Assembly: GCF_001424585.1 (NCBI RefSeq)
Contig: NZ_LMPJ01000013.1
Span: 21,537-85,536 of the forward strand
Length of the DNA: 64,000 nt
DNA from: Chryseobacterium sp. Leaf180
GTDB taxonomy: Bacteria > Bacteroidota > Bacteroidia > Flavobacteriales > Weeksellaceae
Reading direction: 5' to 3'
Position numbers and translations under genes: made by a program. Of this stretch, positions 1 to 8,500 are shown piece by piece (position 1 is the first letter of the stretch; each line of letters opens with the position of its first letter). The notes beneath the pieces were generated by a model that did not search any database, was not told the origin of the DNA, and was given only the letters and a program-made list of their open reading frames with translations.

Positions 1-754
1 CTTCCGCCGTATCCGGTATACCGTCGTTGTCATCATCTAGATCGAGGATATTTGGAATTCCGTCGCCATCGGTATCACACTCCAAAATTGTAAGTACAAT
101 ATTGTCAATTCCTACATCATTCCCGGAACCTCCACTTCCCTGAAGATTCACAATTTCAATATTAACCAGAGAGGAAAGTGGCGTGAAACTTAGCTGAATT
201 CTTCTCCAAATGTCGTCATTGGCAACTCCATTATTTTGTGAAGTTGTTGTTGCGATCACTGTATTTGTTAGCGCATCCCTTACATTCAGCCTTAAACTTG
301 GTACATCCGTCCCATTAAATAAACCTGCCATATCGATTCTAAACCGGTATTCAAGTCCAGGCGCAACACCAAGATTAGAAACTCTGTAGATCGCCTGATT
401 AAGCGATGGTGCTGACGCCACATTTATTGCCAGATATCTTCCGTTGGTAGATCCGTCGGCCACATTTGTGTAGCCTGCATCCTTATTACCGTTAAGATCG
501 GTTTGTATATAAGTAGCCGTTTGAGTTAATGACCTTGTAACCGTATAAAATCCGTCACCAGGATTAATTGGCTGATACTGATGTAACAGAACATTTGCAT
601 CCGTTGTGGTCGCAGTTCCTGTTCCGAAATCATTGCTGTAAATTGGCGTTCCTTCCACTTTCTGAAGGCAGGGTACTTGGGCAGAGGCAATTGTTCCCAG
701 AAATAGGGCTGCTGCTGCGATTAAAGTTTTTATATTTATAAAATAGTTGTTCAT
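1..754 (-). CDS. Secreted protein with thrombospondin type-3-like calcium-binding repeats (C-terminus missing)
   Basis: The reading frame is open from a start at 754 to the window edge, about 251 codons, so the C-terminus lies outside. The N-terminus (MNNYFINIKTLIAAAALFLG...ASAQ) is a typical Sec signal peptide. Residues about 25-225 resemble a beta-sandwich module of flavobacterial surface proteins. From about residue 230 the protein enters Asp-rich repeats of the DTDGDGIPNILDLDDDNDG type, as in thrombospondin type-3 calcium-binding repeats. Such proteins usually end in a type IX secretion sorting domain, but that part is not visible here. Cell-surface location is inferred. The ligand is unknown. 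Confidence 0.8.
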   Translation of the reverse strand, partial: MNNYFINIKTLIAAAALFLGTIASAQVPCLQKVEGTPIYSNDFGTGTATTTDANVLLHQYQPINPGDGFYTVTRSLTQTATYIQTDLNGNKDAGYTNVADGSTNGRYLAINVASAPSLNQAIYRVSNLGVAPGLEYRFRIDMAGLFNGTDVPSLRLNVRDALTNTVIATTTSQNNGVANDDIWRRIQLSFTPLSSLVNIEIVNLQGSGGSGNDVGIDNIVLTILECDTDGDGIPNILDLDDDNDGIPDTAE

Positions 755-832
755 TTTCGTAATACGATTATTTCATTAAAATTTTTTCACTTGTGTTCAT
801 TACAAAGTGTGCCGTCGTTACGGCTGTGATCT

Positions 833-1489
833 TTATGAAATAAATGCAGGCGGTGGCCTTACAGAAAATCCGGACGTAAGAAGATAATTGTGAAAGAATT
901 GCGAAAAGTCGGGAAAGGCTTTTTCCTTATGAATTGCAAATACTATCGGATCATAAAAATTTCTTCTGATCTCAAAAGATGCGTAGGAACTGTTGTCATG
1001 AGAAACACAGTTTAGTTTTTTAAATGCATACAAAGCCGACCACGCAGCAGAATCTTTGACAGTCAGCTTATAAGCGAGGTTTACATCTTTTTTCGTCGCT
1101 ACCTGTCTGGCTATTTTTATGCGGTTTTGAACTTCTCTTTTTTTGCGTGCCGCAGTTTTCAAAAGCTCTTTCTTGAGCGGTCCTGCACCAGCCGATTTTT
1201 TTGGCGTTTTTATAATGGTTGCAGAAGAACTGTTTTTACCGGCCTTTTTTTCTGTTACGGCATTTTCTAATATGATTTTCTGGGAAGACAGCTGCCTGTT
1301 AAAAGAATCATCGGTAGAAAAGATCTGCGCATTTCCCGTCAGCGTAACTACCGCAGGATTCTTAGAACCATCTGTAGGAATGTTTTGCGAATACTGAAAG
1401 GAAAATAAGAGAATGAAAATGAAATTCATAATAGATCCACAACTACCAAACTTTGGTAAAATTGATTTTTTCGGACCAGTTGTTTTCAT
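833..1489 (-). CDS. Hypothetical secreted protein
   Basis: 218 codons from the first ATG. A second ATG at 1429 gives a 198-residue protein starting MNFIFILLFSFQYSQ, a compact signal peptide, and is the better start. The middle (residues about 75-130) is Lys/Ala/Ser-rich and low in complexity. The C-terminal 80 residues look folded (SAAWSALYAFKKLNC...FYDPIVFAIHKEKAF). It lies 78 bp upstream of, and in the same direction as, the truncated calcium-repeat surface protein, so the two may be co-transcribed. I do not recognise a domain and do not assign a function. Confidence 0.6.
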   Translation of the reverse strand: MKTTGPKKSILPKFGSCGSIMNFIFILLFSFQYSQNIPTDGSKNPAVVTLTGNAQIFSTDDSFNRQLSSQKIILENAVTEKKAGKNSSSATIIKTPKKSAGAGPLKKELLKTAARKKREVQNRIKIARQVATKKDVNLAYKLTVKDSAAWSALYAFKKLNCVSHDNSSYASFEIRRNFYDPIVFAIHKEKAFPDFSQFFHNYLLTSGFSVRPPPAFIS

Positions 1490-1936
1490 TTGAGAGAGTA
1501 ATTAAAGGCGCAAAAGTACCGCAAAGAATTTAAATCCAAAAACAACAATCGATTGAAAATATCCATCAATGCTATGGTTTGGGAGGATTTTATACGGTTT
1601 TAATCTAATCAGTGGGATGTTTTTTTTTAAGCGGTAGATTTGAGAATGTTAATAAGTGTAAAATCAAAAAGAGTATATCTTTATTATTTATAAATTGATA
1701 ATCAGTTTTATTTATGATTAAATAATATTTAATTTATTTTAATATCAAAAAGAAGTTACCGTAAAGAAATTTTGTTAAACTCTAATTTGCTGTGACTTAA
1801 ATCATAGATATAACAACAGTAAAATAGTTATCATGTTTCGTAATGTTAATATTGAAATGGAGTAAATATGGCAGAATGCTGTCTTTTCGCAGAAAAAAAA
1901 GTAAAAAGGATTTCTAACAAAGATTTAATCTATATG
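1490..1936. other. Non-coding AT-rich spacer
   Basis: About 450 bp between divergently read units, with no convincing reading frame on either strand. It is AT-rich with several A and T tracts. It must contain the promoter for the minus-strand secreted-protein genes and the upstream part of the FNR-like promoter that begins at 1937. I see no RNA gene or strong hairpin in it. Confidence 0.5.
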
Positions 1937-1980
1937 TGATGCAGGTCATATTTATAAATAATACACAATGATTATTTTTG
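1937..1980 (+). promoter_or_regulatory. FNR-like activator box plus -7 box
   Basis: TGATGCAGGTCA at 1937-1948 (half-sites TGAT and GTCA around four bases) is followed by a perfect Bacteroidetes -7 box, TATTTTTG, at 1973-1980. No -33 TTG element is needed because the box sits about where an activator would contact polymerase. The same arrangement with identical spacing occurs at 6235-6278. The predicted transcript start near 1987 places the ATG at 1968 outside the mRNA and selects 2004 as the start of the downstream gene. Confidence 0.6.
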
Positions 1981-2003
1981 ATAATATAACAAATCACTAT
2001 TGT

Positions 2004-2426
2004 ATGATGATTGAAGAGGAATTTCTGCATTCAGCAGGCTGTCACAAGCGTTTTTTTCCTGCCGGCGAAGTGATTGAAAAGTTTGATCTGTGCAGATCAG
2101 CGTATTGGCAGATTGCAAAAGGTTATCTGAAACTTGAAGTTTCAAATAATTGAGGCGAAATCATAGCGTGCCAAACATTTGACAAAGGCTGTCATCTCGG
2201 TTTGTCGAGACTTTTTGAACAGAATCAGTTTCCATTGAAAATAACTGCTCAAGAGGATTGTGACATTCTGGTGCTGGATCTGAAACAGTTTTATCATTTA
2301 ATAGAAAACCATTCCGAGTGCAGAATGAATTTCTGCAAAAATTTTATCGATAAAGTACGGCAGGATTTTTTGCGGAAAACAGATCAGGAAAAGTTTGGTT
2401 ACAGTACCTATTTCGACTGCATCTGA
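2004..2426 (+). pseudogene. Crp/Fnr-family cyclic-nucleotide-binding protein, interrupted by TGA and lacking the HTH
   Basis: Translation from 2004 (MMIEEEFLHSAGCHKRFF) runs to a TGA at 2151-2153 and then continues in the same frame without another stop to 2426. The joined product of about 140 residues looks like the beta-roll and dimer helix of a cyclic-nucleotide-binding domain (AYWQIAKGYLKLEV; DCDILVLDLKQFYHLIENH). It lines up with the other broken Crp-like gene at 5459-6055. The C-terminal winged-helix DNA-binding domain is absent. The stop at 2424-2426 directly abuts the stop of the convergent kinase gene, which suggests loss of the 3' end by deletion. A sequencing error at 2151 is possible but would not restore the HTH. 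Confidence 0.7.
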
Positions 2427-4568
2427 TTATTTTGCTGTGATAAAATCTTTATCCGGAATCGTAAACCAAAAACAGCTTCCCTTGCCTGGCGCGCTTTCTA
2501 CGCCGATTTCTCCATTGTGCCGGCGGATAATTTCTGCCGAAATATACAGTCCGAGACCTAGACCGCTGTACGATTTGCCGCCGGGATCTGCTCGGTAATA
2601 CCGGTCGAATAAAAACGGCTGAATATCTTCACTGATGCCATCGCCCTGATCGGTTACAGAAATCTTAAGGCTTTCGGGAAGTTTTTCCACATTTAAAATA
2701 ATATCAGAAGCTTCCGGCGCATATTTTACGGCATTATTGACAAAATTGACAATCACCTGATCTATGCGGTGTTCGTCTGCAAAAGCTACTGCTTCTACAT
2801 CTCCTTTAATAATCAGATTGTATTTTCCTTCTTCGCGGATGTGATTGCAGCTTGTATTGAGCATTTCAGAAACGTTGAAATGGTGTTTTTCAAGCTCCAG
2901 ATGACCGTCGCTTACACGTTTGATATTTAATAAATCATTGATTAAAACCTCAAGCTTCTCCATACTTATAGAAGCGTTATCAATAATTTTCGGAATCATT
3001 TCGTGATTCTGTTTCAGTCTTTTCAGTAGCTGAATGCTTGTTTTTAAGCTTGTAACCGGTGTTTTCAGTTCGTGGCTGGCAATGTTTAAAAAATCATCTT
3101 TCTGGGTTTCGGCATTTTTCCGGTCGGTAATATCATGCGTTATTCCGATCATATTTTTTGGCTGATCATTCTCGTCGTATGTGGTCAAGCCGGATGCGCT
3201 GATCCAGTGTTTACTGTCATCGGGCCATAGGATCATGTATTCGGCCTGATAGAGTTTTTTGTTTTCAATGGAATCGATTACTTTATCATTAACCATCTGT
3301 TTGAACTCAGGAAGAATTTTGCTCATAAAATCCAGATAATCAAAGCGGTCTTTTTCCTTCAGGCCAAACGACCGTCTGCACTGCGCCGAAGATTCCATTT
3401 CCCCTGTCGGAATATGCAGACTGAAAGTACCCAGCTGGCCCGCATGAAGCGCGATTTCAAGCTGCTGGTTCAGATTTTCAAGGTCGTTTTTTCTGCTGAT
3501 TTCGTCAGTAACATCGCTGGCAATTACGATGACAGAATTTACATTTCCGTTTTCATCTTTTAATGCTTCATAGATGACATCAAAGAATTTTTCTTCTTCG
3601 AGATGCTCTGTTTTGACATCTATTTTTACGTTTTTTTTGGTGAATGAATTTCCTGTGACAAAAATATTCCGGAAGAGCGAAAGATTTCCCTGATTGTTGT
3701 TTTGCCAGAGAATGTCAGAAAGCGATTTTCCAATAATGCTTTTCGTTTGTCCCCAAATATCCAATAACAGATCATTAGCGACTTCCACAACAAGATTTTC
3801 ACCGGAAAAAATCCCAAAAGCGACGGGAGCCTTTGAGATAAATGAACGAAGTCGCGTTTCGCTTTTCTGAAGATCTTCATTTAAAGAAACCGTCAGATCA
3901 AACGATTTGCTCAACTCAAGATTTGCTTTTTTCAGCTCATCATTGGTGGTTTCCATGCTGTCATTTATCGTAGCGAGTTCTTCAATCGCTGCTTCCAGAT
4001 CGAGTTGGGTTTCGTTTAAATTTTTATTGGATTCTACGAGTTTTTCAATGGTGAAGATAGAGGAGCGACGAAGTTCGATCTGTTCCATCGCAGTTTTTGC
4101 CAGACCCTGCAGAATTTTTCTTTCGGAATCACTAAAATGCCTTGGTTTTTTATCAATGATGCAGAGTGTACCGATCGTATAGCCTTCTTGCGTAATTAAA
4201 GGAGCACCGGCATAAAAACGCAGTCCGAAATCTCCAACCACATTGGGATTTGCCATAAGACAAGGTTCTTTCAAAGCATCTTCAAAAACCGTCACTTCAT
4301 GATCGAGCACTGCAAGTGCGCAGAGACTTTTGCCGCGGTTTGCTTTTTTGGCATTTCCCATCCCGATGTTTGATTTGAAAATCACTTCTTCAGAATCTAC
4401 CAGGGAAAGAAGTGCGACAGGAACCTGAAAAATTTGTGTGGCCAATCTTGCGATTCCGTCAAAATTTTCTTCCGAAGGTGAATCTAAAATACGGTAATAA
4501 TGCAGCGCGCTCAATCTCTCAGCTTCATTTTCCGGGATGATGTTTTTGCCAAAAGTATTTTCGATCAT
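2427..4568 (-). CDS. GAF-PAS-PAS sensor histidine kinase
   Basis: A 713-residue kinase without membrane segments, so probably cytosolic. Order of parts: a GAF domain at about 20-165 (LATQIFQVPVALLSLVD...), a coiled coil at about 165-240, two PAS domains at about 240-355 and 370-485 with a PAC-like segment (MIGITHDITDRKNAE), a HisKA dimerisation helix with the phospho-acceptor His499 in HELKTP, and a HATPase domain with N box (NFVNNAVKYAP, about 608-618), G1 box (DQGDGIS) and G2 box (GLGLGLYIS). No receiver domain is fused and no response-regulator gene is adjacent, so its partner is unknown. It likely senses a small ligand or redox state through GAF/PAS; the signal is not deducible. Confidence 0.92.
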   Translation of the reverse strand: MIENTFGKNIIPENEAERLSALHYYRILDSPSEENFDGIARLATQIFQVPVALLSLVDSEEVIFKSNIGMGNAKKANRGKSLCALAVLDHEVTVFEDALKEPCLMANPNVVGDFGLRFYAGAPLITQEGYTIGTLCIIDKKPRHFSDSERKILQGLAKTAMEQIELRRSSIFTIEKLVESNKNLNETQLDLEAAIEELATINDSMETTNDELKKANLELSKSFDLTVSLNEDLQKSETRLRSFISKAPVAFGIFSGENLVVEVANDLLLDIWGQTKSIIGKSLSDILWQNNNQGNLSLFRNIFVTGNSFTKKNVKIDVKTEHLEEEKFFDVIYEALKDENGNVNSVIVIASDVTDEISRKNDLENLNQQLEIALHAGQLGTFSLHIPTGEMESSAQCRRSFGLKEKDRFDYLDFMSKILPEFKQMVNDKVIDSIENKKLYQAEYMILWPDDSKHWISASGLTTYDENDQPKNMIGITHDITDRKNAETQKDDFLNIASHELKTPVTSLKTSIQLLKRLKQNHEMIPKIIDNASISMEKLEVLINDLLNIKRVSDGHLELEKHHFNVSEMLNTSCNHIREEGKYNLIIKGDVEAVAFADEHRIDQVIVNFVNNAVKYAPEASDIILNVEKLPESLKISVTDQGDGISEDIQPFLFDRYYRADPGGKSYSGLGLGLYISAEIIRRHNGEIGVESAPGKGSCFWFTIPDKDFITAK

Positions 4569-4698
4569 TGTGTCTGTGTTACATTAAAGAGAGTTTTTGA
4601 ATTTAAAAATTTAAAATGATAAGCCTTCAAAATCCCTTTAAATTTCTTCAGGTGCAATTTTTGTACAAAAGTACCTCATCACGCGAAATTTTTTTTCT

Positions 4699-5193
4699 AT
4701 GAACTCACAAGAACCTCGAAAACCAAGCTATTTAAATTTTAAAAAAGATGATTATGCATGGAAGCCAGATGTTGATTACCGAAAACATCCTGAAAAATAC
4801 CGCGTGGGAAGAGGAGAGCAGGGTGTACTGATCTGCGAACCTTACAAAAGTGAAATCGGAAAACACTGGCGCTTCAAAACAGAGGAAATTGCAAAGGAAA
4901 GTTCGGAAGCAATTTTTGCGATGTTTAAAAAATATGTTGAGGAAAAAGATTTTGTCGGTGCCGATATGTCGAGAAAATATCTGCAGATGGGATTTACGCG
5001 TGCGAGGCGCTATTTTAATTATAAAGGAGGAAAAAAATATGATCAGGAAAATGATTATCAGCAACTTGAGCGCGGTACCGGTGATCCTGAAAAAGCCAAA
5101 GCAGCAGCTATTTTTTTTAAAAAATGGAAGGAAGCCGAAGCACATGAAGAATACAGCGTGATGAAAAAAGAGTGGAAAAATACTTTAGGATAA
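4699..5193 (+). CDS. DUF4385 family protein
   Basis: 164 residues with the strongly conserved signature of the DUF4385 family: DYRKHPEKYRVGRGEQGVL, EPYKSEIGKHWRF, FVGADMSRKYLQMG and TRARRYFNYKGGKKY. No signal peptide or membrane segment, so cytosolic. The function of this family is unknown. The conserved Arg/Lys/Tyr cluster suggests a binding role (inference). It is a single-gene unit divergent from the histidine kinase and closed by a hairpin terminator at 5262-5297. Confidence 0.88.
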   Translation: MNSQEPRKPSYLNFKKDDYAWKPDVDYRKHPEKYRVGRGEQGVLICEPYKSEIGKHWRFKTEEIAKESSEAIFAMFKKYVEEKDFVGADMSRKYLQMGFTRARRYFNYKGGKKYDQENDYQQLERGTGDPEKAKAAAIFFKKWKEAEAHEEYSVMKKEWKNTLG

Positions 5194-5261
5194 GATCTGT
5201 GGCATAAGAATTGTTAAGAATTTTACCGACTATTAAAAATAATATAAGGGTACTTTATCAA

Positions 5262-5297
5262 AATATCTCCGGCAAAAGCTGGAGGTATTTTTTTTTT
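5262..5297 (+). terminator. Rho-independent terminator of the DUF4385 gene
   Basis: A stem formed by atctccggc and gctggaggt, with G-T pairs and an AAAA loop, is followed by an uninterrupted run of T. It lies about 70 bp after the stop codon. Confidence 0.75.
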
Positions 5298-5310
5298 CAA
5301 ATCATGTGAT

Positions 5311-5340
5311 AAATAAAAAGCCCTCTCCGAAGAGAAGGCT
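5311..5340 (-). terminator. Terminator with UUCG loop, minus strand
   Basis: Read on the minus strand, agccttctc and gagagggct pair around a TTCG loop closed by C-G (a very stable tetraloop) and are followed by TTTTATTT. It would end transcripts from the broken Crp-like gene at 5459-6055. Confidence 0.65.
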
Positions 5341-5458
5341 AAAAACACAAATGATGAAAAAAAATTTGATTACGTTATGAACGTCTCAACAGTACAAATA
5401 TACGCTGATAAATAAAGCTAAGTGTGTGCTTTGAATCATAGAAAATAAAATATATTAC

Positions 5459-6055
5459 TTAATAGAGAATTTTTCGGTCTTTAATTCTTAAAAGTTTCTG
5501 GCGCTCCATTTTTTTGATGGTTCTTATCGTAGTTTCTACGCAAAGTCCGGTGAGCGATGCAAGCTGCTGGCGTGTGAAAGGTAATGTAAAAGAAAAAGGT
5601 TTCTCGTGGCCCTGTTCTTTTTTCAGCATCTGCAGAATTTCCTGTAATCTTTCTGATGCATTTCTGCATGAGATTTTACGCATGAGTATGGATTTGCTGT
5701 ACATACTTCCGGAGATTTTTGAACTCATAAACCGGAACATCCCCGGAACTTCATCAAGCATTCGGAAAAAATTTTCTTTATTCAGTTTCAAAACTGAACA
5801 TACCGTAAGCGCTTCCGCATTTACGGGATATTTCTGATCGACGAAAAGCATTCATTTTGCCAAAGGATCTCCCGCAGCGTAAATATTCTGGATAAACTCT
5901 TTGCCTTCATCATCATAATTATTCAATTTAATCTCGCCCCTGATGATTTGGTAATAATAATTTGCGGAGGTGTCTTCCTCAAAAATAAAATCACCGGGCT
6001 GGTAAAAGTTTTCGGTAGCGCCGTGTTTCCGGAGCAGTTGTTCTTGGATAAGCAC
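5459..6055 (-). pseudogene. Crp/Fnr-family transcriptional regulator interrupted by one TGA
   Basis: Reading from 6055, residues 1-67 (MLIQEQLLRKHGATENFYQPGDFIFEE...GDPLAK) form the first part of a cyclic-nucleotide-binding domain. A TGA at 5852-5854 follows, and the frame then resumes at once with ATG and 130 more residues. These hold the rest of the beta-roll, the dimer helix and a complete crp-type winged helix (LPFTRQQLASLTGLCVETTIRTIKKMERQKLL). Nothing else is damaged, so this is a recent nonsense mutation or a sequencing error. Reinitiation at the ATG touching the stop could give a separate DNA-binding half (inference). The full length of about 198 residues fits the family. Confidence 0.8.
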
Positions 6056-6234
6056 AGTCGTTTTTTTTTGGTTCGGTTTAAAGGGCTTTAAGATAATTCA
6101 CAAAACCGAATTATTTTAAAGTCTATTAAAGTTATGCAAATCAAATTATTAGTAAACATTACCTGGGTCATATCGTGAGTTATATCCAACAAAATAACAT
6201 TTATTAACACATGTCTTTTTTCTAATGTGCGATG

Positions 6235-6278
6235 TGACCCGCATCATAAGAAGAAAGGGATGCAGTTCGGTATTTTTG
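6235..6278 (+). promoter_or_regulatory. FNR-like activator box plus -7 box
   Basis: TGACCCGCATCA at 6235-6246 (TGATGCGGGTCA on the other strand) matches the box at 1937-1948 in 11 of 12 positions. A perfect -7 box, TATTTTTG, follows at 6271-6278. The distance from the box centre to the -7 box is 30.5 bp, identical to the first site, placing the activator near -43. It drives the 55-residue membrane protein starting at 6299. Confidence 0.62.
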
Positions 6279-6298
6279 AGTACACCTAAATATTTATT

Positions 6299-6466
6299 AT
6301 GGAAAATACACCGAAAAAGAAGAACCGTCCCCACATTCTGGTTATCATTTTATTCTCACTTATTCCGCTCACCGTAATCACCTATTTTATTCTGCAGATC
6401 ATCTTCCCAAATCTGTTTAATACCATGCCGACGGGCGAAGTGCAAGTTGTGCGGCCAGACCGATAA
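6299..6466 (+). CDS. Small single-pass membrane protein
   Basis: 55 codons, ATG at 6299 and TAA at 6464-6466. The protein has a basic N-terminus (MENTPKKKNRPH), one hydrophobic helix at about residues 14-38 (ILVIILFSLIPLTVITYFIL) and a short polar tail, so an N-in membrane anchor is predicted. It lies 53 bp behind an FNR-like box with a perfect -7 box and is closed by a strong terminator, which supports real expression. The promoter suggests induction by oxygen limitation or nitrogen oxides (inference). I do not recognise the family. Confidence 0.65.
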   Translation: MENTPKKKNRPHILVIILFSLIPLTVITYFILQIIFPNLFNTMPTGEVQVVRPDR

Positions 6467-6505
6467 ATAAAAAAAAGAGCAAAACATAAGTTTTGCTCTT
6501 TCTGT
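6467..6505. terminator. Bidirectional terminator
   Basis: AAAGAGCAAAAC and GTTTTGCTCTTT (6474-6501) form a perfect 12-bp stem with an ATAA loop. An A run before and a T-rich stretch after it let it act for the small membrane protein on plus and for the gene ending at 6556 on minus. Confidence 0.8.
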
Positions 6506-6555
6506 TTCTGCTACAAATGCAGAAAACGTTGCAATATCAACCTCATCAATTCAAT

Positions 6556-6783
6556 TTATTTTTCAAAAATCAGCCGTCCGTCCTGCGGTTCAGAAAAACA
6601 GACAAACATACTTTCGTTCAGTCTTCTTATCGGAACCTGTACCACTTCATATTCTCCGGCCTCATTCTTCTTTTCAACGATCAGGTTGCTTCCCTGGCCG
6701 ATTTCCTGTATTTTAAATTCTATGTGATAATCATCAAAATCACTTTTTACAAACTGCTCTTTTCTAAATTCTATTGTAGACAT
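6556..6783 (-). CDS. Hypothetical 75-residue cytosolic protein
   Basis: 75 residues (MSTIEFRKEQFVKSDFDDYHIEFKI...GRLIFEK), mostly predicted beta strand, with no signal peptide, Cys or membrane segment. It lies 39 bp downstream of the ferritin-like gene on the same strand and shares the terminator at 6474-6501, so the two probably form an operon. No domain recognised. Confidence 0.6.
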   Translation of the reverse strand: MSTIEFRKEQFVKSDFDDYHIEFKIQEIGQGSNLIVEKKNEAGEYEVVQVPIRRLNESMFVCFSEPQDGRLIFEK

Positions 6784-6822
6784 ATTTCCGTTTTAATGAC
6801 TGCCAGATTAAGTAATTGCTGA

Positions 6823-7368
6823 TTATTCAGCCGCTTCAAGATTAATCTCAGAAACCGCGAGTTTGGTTAAAAGAACATCACAGTTTTTTTCTTCGGCCAG
6901 AGTTTCCTGAAGCAGTTTCATCGCTTCTTTCTCGCCCAGATGTTTGCAGTACGTCGCCATCGTGCCGTACGAAGCAATCTCATAATGTTCGACTTTTTGC
7001 GCTGCAGCAATGATTGCAGCATCAGGAACTGCTCCAGGCTCAGTTTCCTTCATGATTTCTTCGCCTTCTTTGATGAGACCTTCCATCGCTTCGCATTTTA
7101 CTGCTTTTGCTTTCTCGCCCAAAGCTTCAAAAACAGATTCCAGACGTGTAATCTGTGTGTCGGTTTCGGTTTTGTGGTTGGCAATGGCTTCCTGAAGTTT
7201 TGGTGATGTGACATTTTTTTCCATCTTCACTAAAGCTTTCGAAAGATGGGTTTCTGCCCAGTATAAATCTTTGAGTCCGTCTATTAAAAATTCTCTCAAA
7301 TTTTCTGCAGCATCAGACGATGCTTTTACGGTGCCTTTCGGTTCCGTTTTGTTTGTTTTGCTTTCCAT
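6823..7368 (-). CDS. Ferritin-like DUF892 (YciE-type) protein
   Basis: 181 residues from the ATG at 7368, which starts MESKTNKTEPKG. An upstream ATG at 7419 would add 17 unusual residues. The body matches the DUF892/YciE family of four-helix ferritin-like proteins: LREFLIDGLKDLYWAETHL, ALVKMEKNVTSPKL, then VEHYEIASYGTMATY with the Glu/His pairs that would form a di-metal site, and LLQETLAEEKNCD. Members are linked to general and osmotic or oxidative stress, but their chemistry is poorly known. Cytosolic; likely transcribed with the 75-residue protein downstream. Confidence 0.85.
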   Translation of the reverse strand: MESKTNKTEPKGTVKASSDAAENLREFLIDGLKDLYWAETHLSKALVKMEKNVTSPKLQEAIANHKTETDTQITRLESVFEALGEKAKAVKCEAMEGLIKEGEEIMKETEPGAVPDAAIIAAAQKVEHYEIASYGTMATYCKHLGEKEAMKLLQETLAEEKNCDVLLTKLAVSEINLEAAE

Positions 7369-7613
7369 TTTAATTTTTTTGGTTTGATTGTATTGCGATA
7401 GTATCAAAAATAAAGCCATTTAATTCAATTATATTTGTCTATTTGATCGATATGATTGAGATCATATTGGGTTTAAATTGGTTTTTTTGCATTTTAAAAA
7501 AATTAATATCTGTCTGTAAAAAAGTTCAGACTTTTTAAACCTAAAATCAAAGGTTATAAAGGTTGCATCCGCTTCATTTTGTACCTTCGTGGCTTACCAT
7601 TAAAATCATTTTC

Positions 7614-8474
7614 ATGCGGGAGGTAATCGGGATTGACATTGGAGGTTCACACATCACACTGGCAAAAGTTGATACAGACAAAAAAGTTCTGGATCACAGC
7701 CAGTATATCCGCCGAAACGTTGATTCTTTCGGAGCCAGAGAAGAAATTATTTCGGGCTGGGTTTCGGCGATGGAAGAGCTTATATTGGCGTCAGACAGAG
7801 ATTCTGTGCTGCTGGGAATTGCGATGCCCGGACCGTTTGATTACCCGAATGGCGTTGCCAAAATGCTTCAGGGAAAATTTATCGAACTGTACGATTTCGA
7901 TATTAAAACAGAACTCGCTTCAAGGCTTTCTCTTAAAAATTCTCAGATTCATTTCGTAAATGATGCTGCCGCGTTTCTCGAAGGCGAGGTTTTTTCCGGA
8001 TGTGCTCAAAATAAAGATAAGGTTTTCGGAATCACGCTGGGCACCGGACTTGGAACCACATTTTACCAAAACGGCGAAGCAACCGATGAAGATCTCTGGG
8101 ACACGCCTTTTCGCGAATCGATTTCTGAAGAATATCTGACGACACGCTGGTTTACCAAACGGTATCATGAACTGACAGGCAAACAGATATCCGGGACAAA
8201 AGATCTTTTTGAGGAACCGAAAAATATCCAGACGCAGATATTTGATGAATTCGGACAGTCTTTAGGAGAATTTATTGCAAAATATGTCGCTGCGTATCAA
8301 CCAACTTTACTCATTCTCGGCGGAAATATCGCCAAAGCTTTTGCTGATTTTGAATCTTCGTTGAAAAAAGTTCTGGATGATAATCAGATCAAAATGCAGA
8401 TTTGCCTTTCAGAAATTTTTGAGGACGCTGCCATTCTCGGCGCAGCAAGTTCTGCGATGAAAAAATCTATTTAA
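7614..8474 (+). CDS. ROK-family sugar kinase-like protein
   Basis: 286 residues from the ATG at 7614. A TACCTTCG -7-like box at 7582-7589 shows that upstream start codons are not transcribed. The N-terminus has the phosphate-binding motif of the ASKHA fold (EVIGIDIGGSHITLAK). The catalytic-loop region reads HFVNDAAAFLEGE with the expected Asp, and a second phosphate motif reads GITLGTGLGTT. The Cys-rich zinc motif of classical ROK proteins is missing; the region has no Cys at all. It is probably a hexose or N-acyl-hexosamine kinase, substrate unknown. The next gene, 26 bp on, is a phosphomannose-isomerase-like cupin, suggesting a joint role in sugar-phosphate entry. Confidence 0.82.
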   Translation: MREVIGIDIGGSHITLAKVDTDKKVLDHSQYIRRNVDSFGAREEIISGWVSAMEELILASDRDSVLLGIAMPGPFDYPNGVAKMLQGKFIELYDFDIKTELASRLSLKNSQIHFVNDAAAFLEGEVFSGCAQNKDKVFGITLGTGLGTTFYQNGEATDEDLWDTPFRESISEEYLTTRWFTKRYHELTGKQISGTKDLFEEPKNIQTQIFDEFGQSLGEFIAKYVAAYQPTLLILGGNIAKAFADFESSLKKVLDDNQIKMQICLSEIFEDAAILGAASSAMKKSI

Positions 8475-8500
8475 GCTAAAACCATTTAAACCAAAAAAAT

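Noticed and set aside
2151..5854. TGA read as a sense codon (selenocysteine or alternative code) in the Crp-like genes
   Set aside because: TGA ends several intact genes in the window (for example at 16581, 29773 and 59065), there is no SECIS-like element, and the first gene also lacks its whole DNA-binding domain.
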